64,000 nt of DNA from IMG/VR virus record IMGVR_UViG_3300036715_000227, positions 1 to 64,000 of that record. One strand, written 5' to 3'. Both the position numbers and the translations under genes were made by a program. The DNA comes from a virus. Below the pieces are notes generated by a model. That model did not search any database. It was not told the DNA's origin and saw only the letters and a program-made list of their open reading frames with translations. Shown here piece by piece: positions 61,500 through 64,000 of this stretch (the first letter of the stretch is position 1; each line of letters begins with the position of its first letter).

Positions 61500-61507
61500 C
61501 TAAATAC
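61500..61507 (+). promoter_or_regulatory. T4-type late promoter of the tail fibre gene
   Basis: CTAAATAC, 20 nt before the ATG at 61528, with AGGGAAATC between. Confidence 0.65.
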
Positions 61508-61527
61508 TGCATTACAGTAGGGAAATC

Positions 61528-63840
61528 ATGGCATTAACACGGGTCAGACAACAACAAATCAACACCACTGTCACAGGGTTTGACGATCCACTCGTCCCCA
61601 TTAATGCTGCGCAAACTGGTGTTAACACGGGCGACATCGGCTTCATATTTAATCGTGGCACGTTAGAAAATGCTGCTTTGATATGGGACGAGACAAACGA
61701 TACTTTCAAAGTAGTATTAACAACCGACGACGGAGCAAACAACTTAGTAACTGGCAACGTAATCGCTGCTAACTTTAGCGCAGGTAACATTACTGCGAGC
61801 ACAATCACAGCCACAGTAACTGGCAATGCAAGTACTGCTACCAAATTGGCAACTGCACGTACTATCAACGGCGTGGCTTTTGACGGCACCGCCAATATCA
61901 CAATTACTGCTGCGGCGGCTGCAAGTACCTTGTCCGGTAATACCATTGCATCCAATGTACTTTACTCTAGCTTAACTAGCGTGGGCACGTTGGGCAATTT
62001 GACAGTAGCTAATCTAAGCACACTGAATAATGTAATCATTAATGGAAACTTAACCATTAACGGCTCGTCCACTGTAGTTAACTCCGCTATGTTAAATGTA
62101 GTTGATAAGAACATCACAGTGGCAAACGGTGCAACTAATTCTGCGTCTGCTGACGGTGCAGGATTGACCGTAGCAGGCGCAAACGCTACTCTTTTATACG
62201 CTAGTAGCACTGATAGCTGGGGATTTAACAAGACATTGTATGCTACATCGTTTAGTGGTGCAGGCACTGGATTAACTGGCACGGCTGCCAGTTTAACTGC
62301 CGGCACAGCTACAGTAGCAAACGCACTGGCTGTTCCGCGATATATTAACGGTGTGGCATTTGATGGCACTGCTAGTATTACTGTTACGGCAAATGCAGCC
62401 ACACTAAGCGGATCTGCGTTAAACTCAACAGTAACTGATTCTAGTTTAACTAGCGTGGGCACGTTGGGTAACTTAAATGTTACTGGCACGGCCACAGCAG
62501 GAACGTTCTCTGGTGTAGGTACTTCGATAACGGGCACTGCAACTACGCTGAACATTGGCGGCAATGCAGGTACTGCAACTAAGTTAGCCACTGGTCGTTA
62601 TATCAATGATTCATTATTTGACGGCTCCACAAATATTACGATTACTGCGGCTGCAAATACACTAACGGGTACCACATTAAATTCCGGGGTTATTACTTCC
62701 TCGTTAACATCTGTCGGTACATTGAACAATTTAACAGTCGGCAGTGCTGCTACTTATAGTGCTGTTGGCTTGCTAGGAACGTTTGTGAGTAACATCGCGG
62801 GATACAACCAGTTAATTTTACAAAACAAGAGTGCCAATGTTAACGCAAGTTCTAGCTTCGTAGTAAGTAACGATATTGCCACTGATACCAGCTATTATGG
62901 CGAACTTGGCATTAATTCCAGCACACACTCTGGTGCTAGTTCGTTTAACTTAACAAGTGCAGTATATGTAGCATCTGCTACGTCTGATTTAACTATTGGT
63001 ACTTACGGTGCGAATAATATTCACTTCGTAAACAATACAAGCAGCGTAGACACTGCAACATTCTTTGCAAACGGTGTAGCCAAATTTAATCAACCAATCA
63101 TTGGTTCGTTAGTTGGCGGTACAGATCATGCAGACAAACTAACCACTGCCCGAAATATTAACAGTGTGCCGTTTGATGGCACTGCTGATATTACTATTAC
63201 TGCCAATGCAAGCACGTTAAGCGGCACATTTCTAAACAGTAATGTAACTGCATCAAGCTTGACTACTGTTGGCAACTTAACTGCGTTAAACGTAACTGGC
63301 AACATTACTACGCAAGCCATCACGGGACTTGTTAATACTAGTTTAACATCGTCATCGGCAGTGCCGTTATCTTACTTGCAGGCTAACTATACCTCAATGA
63401 GCAGAGTAGTGAAGTTGGTAGCCGCAGGGTACACCGCAGCTATGACAGCCACAGGTACAATACCGTTTGACAATACTATCCCGTTAAGCACCGAAGGCAC
63501 GCAAATTTGGACTACAACTTTTACACCAGCGAGTACGGCATCTAGATTCATAATTGATCAGTCATTCGTTGTCGACGCTGCGACAAGCAACAGAAATATG
63601 ACAATCGCACTGTTCCGTAACGGCACATGCATAAACGCAACCGTCACTAATGTTATATCGTCAGGACATCCGGAAGCAATTGCAATTCACGCATTTGACT
63701 CACCAGCAACTGCATCAGCAGTCACGTACATGCTACGTGTAGGTATAAGCACTTCGGGTACTTGGTACTTAAATCAATCGATAATCGCAGTGTTCAGTAC
63801 TGCTGCAACGTCGGACTACACTATTTTAGAGGTTTTATAA
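61528..63840 (+). CDS. repeat-rich tail fibre-type virion protein
   Basis: 770 residues. N-terminal anchor-like part (MALTRVRQQQINTTVTGFDD; TGDIGFIFNRGTLENAALIW). Then repeated units with INGVAFDGTANITITA and SSLTSVGTLGNL phrases at least five times, typical of phage fibre shaft sequences. The C-terminal ~130 residues (AMTATGTIPFDNTIPLSTEG; RFIIDQSFVVDAATSNRNMT; ALFRNGTC) resemble globular fibre tips. Likely host contact or long tail fibre component. Confidence 0.78.
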   Translation: MALTRVRQQQINTTVTGFDDPLVPINAAQTGVNTGDIGFIFNRGTLENAALIWDETNDTFKVVLTTDDGANNLVTGNVIAANFSAGNITASTITATVTGNASTATKLATARTINGVAFDGTANITITAAAAASTLSGNTIASNVLYSSLTSVGTLGNLTVANLSTLNNVIINGNLTINGSSTVVNSAMLNVVDKNITVANGATNSASADGAGLTVAGANATLLYASSTDSWGFNKTLYATSFSGAGTGLTGTAASLTAGTATVANALAVPRYINGVAFDGTASITVTANAATLSGSALNSTVTDSSLTSVGTLGNLNVTGTATAGTFSGVGTSITGTATTLNIGGNAGTATKLATGRYINDSLFDGSTNITITAAANTLTGTTLNSGVITSSLTSVGTLNNLTVGSAATYSAVGLLGTFVSNIAGYNQLILQNKSANVNASSSFVVSNDIATDTSYYGELGINSSTHSGASSFNLTSAVYVASATSDLTIGTYGANNIHFVNNTSSVDTATFFANGVAKFNQPIIGSLVGGTDHADKLTTARNINSVPFDGTADITITANASTLSGTFLNSNVTASSLTTVGNLTALNVTGNITTQAITGLVNTSLTSSSAVPLSYLQANYTSMSRVVKLVAAGYTAAMTATGTIPFDNTIPLSTEGTQIWTTTFTPASTASRFIIDQSFVVDAATSNRNMTIALFRNGTCINATVTNVISSGHPEAIAIHAFDSPATASAVTYMLRVGISTSGTWYLNQSIIAVFSTAATSDYTILEVL
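61850..63250 (+). repeat. coding repeats of the tail fibre shaft
   Basis: Units of ~0.3-0.5 kb with near-identical DNA words such as actagcgtgggcacgttggg (61976 and 62452) encode the INGVAFDGT / SLTSVGTLG repeats. Such repeats favour recombination and fibre length change. Confidence 0.65.
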
Positions 63841-63841
63841 T

Positions 63842-64000
63842 ATGGCATATACATACATTCAAGCGATCGGGCATGGCTTTCCGGCTGTGCAGTGTCACGC
63901 ATCTGGGGACGGATCAGTTTATACTGACATCGTTTGGGACAGTGGTGCTGCAATGCCTACTCAACAAGAATTGGATAATTGGATTGCTGCTAACCCGGCG
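63842..64000 (+). CDS. small tail-region protein, cut by window end
   Basis: 53 codons visible: MAYTYIQAIGHGFPAVQCHA, DGSVYTDIVWDSGAAMPTQQ. ATG lies 2 nt after the fibre stop, so the genes are coupled. Small proteins of this type often follow tail fibre genes in T4-like phages, sometimes as fibre-associated or chaperone proteins; identity unknown. Confidence 0.7.
   Translation, partial: MAYTYIQAIGHGFPAVQCHASGDGSVYTDIVWDSGAAMPTQQELDNWIAANPA

Noticed and set aside
61962-62591. 209-aa minus-strand frame in the tail fibre gene
   Set aside because: Antisense to the repeat region; its own repeats only mirror those of the fibre.

Overview
The window looks like part of a large T4-like (Myoviridae-type) bacteriophage genome, presumably infecting a Gram-negative bacterium; I cannot name the host. 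The evidence is a T4-type set of virion, packaging and recombination genes (sheath, tube, head-completion gp4, gp15-like sheath stabiliser, terminase, UvsX, UvsY, gp32, dNMP kinase, dCMP deaminase), promoters of the T4 late type (ATAAATA) and of the host sigma70 type (TTGAC-N17-TATAAT), and tightly packed genes that mostly run on the minus strand.

Layout. 1-10 kb: accessory genes (methyltransferase, hexapeptide acetyltransferase, glycosyltransferase-like protein, dCMP deaminase, a B12-type radical SAM protein, a Ro60/TROVE-like vWA protein, an RNA polymerase omega homologue, a hemerythrin-like protein) with the first tRNA genes. 10-26 kb: a tRNA region. Over the whole window I count 55 near-complete tRNA genes, covering all 20 amino acids and including an initiator type. 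Between them lie tRNA fragments, oversized or armless tRNA-like RNAs and several families of structured repeats. Some protein genes are embedded (2OG oxygenase-like, radical SAM plus methyltransferase, metallophosphoesterase, homing endonucleases). 26-36 kb: recombination and replication (MazG-like, UvsY, UvsX, gp32) with GIY-YIG endonuclease genes on both sides of uvsX. 36-51 kb: the large terminase, split over two genes and carrying two inteins, then head and tail genes ending with tube and sheath. 51-57 kb: dNMP kinase, a gp13-like neck protein and a row of small early genes. 57-64 kb: plus-strand tail genes, a Nudix hydrolase and a repeat-rich tail fibre gene cut by the window end.

Mobile DNA is a strong theme. 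I see three PD-(D/E)XK-like homing endonuclease genes whose 3' ends run into tRNA genes, four GIY-YIG genes (one fused to a phage protein, one fused to an HNH-like domain), one intact HNH gene, and at least seven HNH pseudogenes or scars.

Most interesting system: six spacer elements between tRNAs share a stem whose bases change in compensation (AGGnnnn...nnnnCCT), a core GTTCAGCAAAC and a tail CCTGTTATAT. Two of them hold a tRNA in circularly permuted order, with the acceptor stem closed by a 5-nt loop and the anticodon side open into the terminal stem. Two further ~180-nt elements have identical 15-bp closing stems around a tRNA-like domain. Together with the TROVE/vWA protein this suggests a phage-encoded Ro-Y RNA-like system, or true permuted tRNA genes. 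The second highlight is the terminase assembled from two genes by an atypically split intein whose N-half carries a homing-endonuclease-derived tail.
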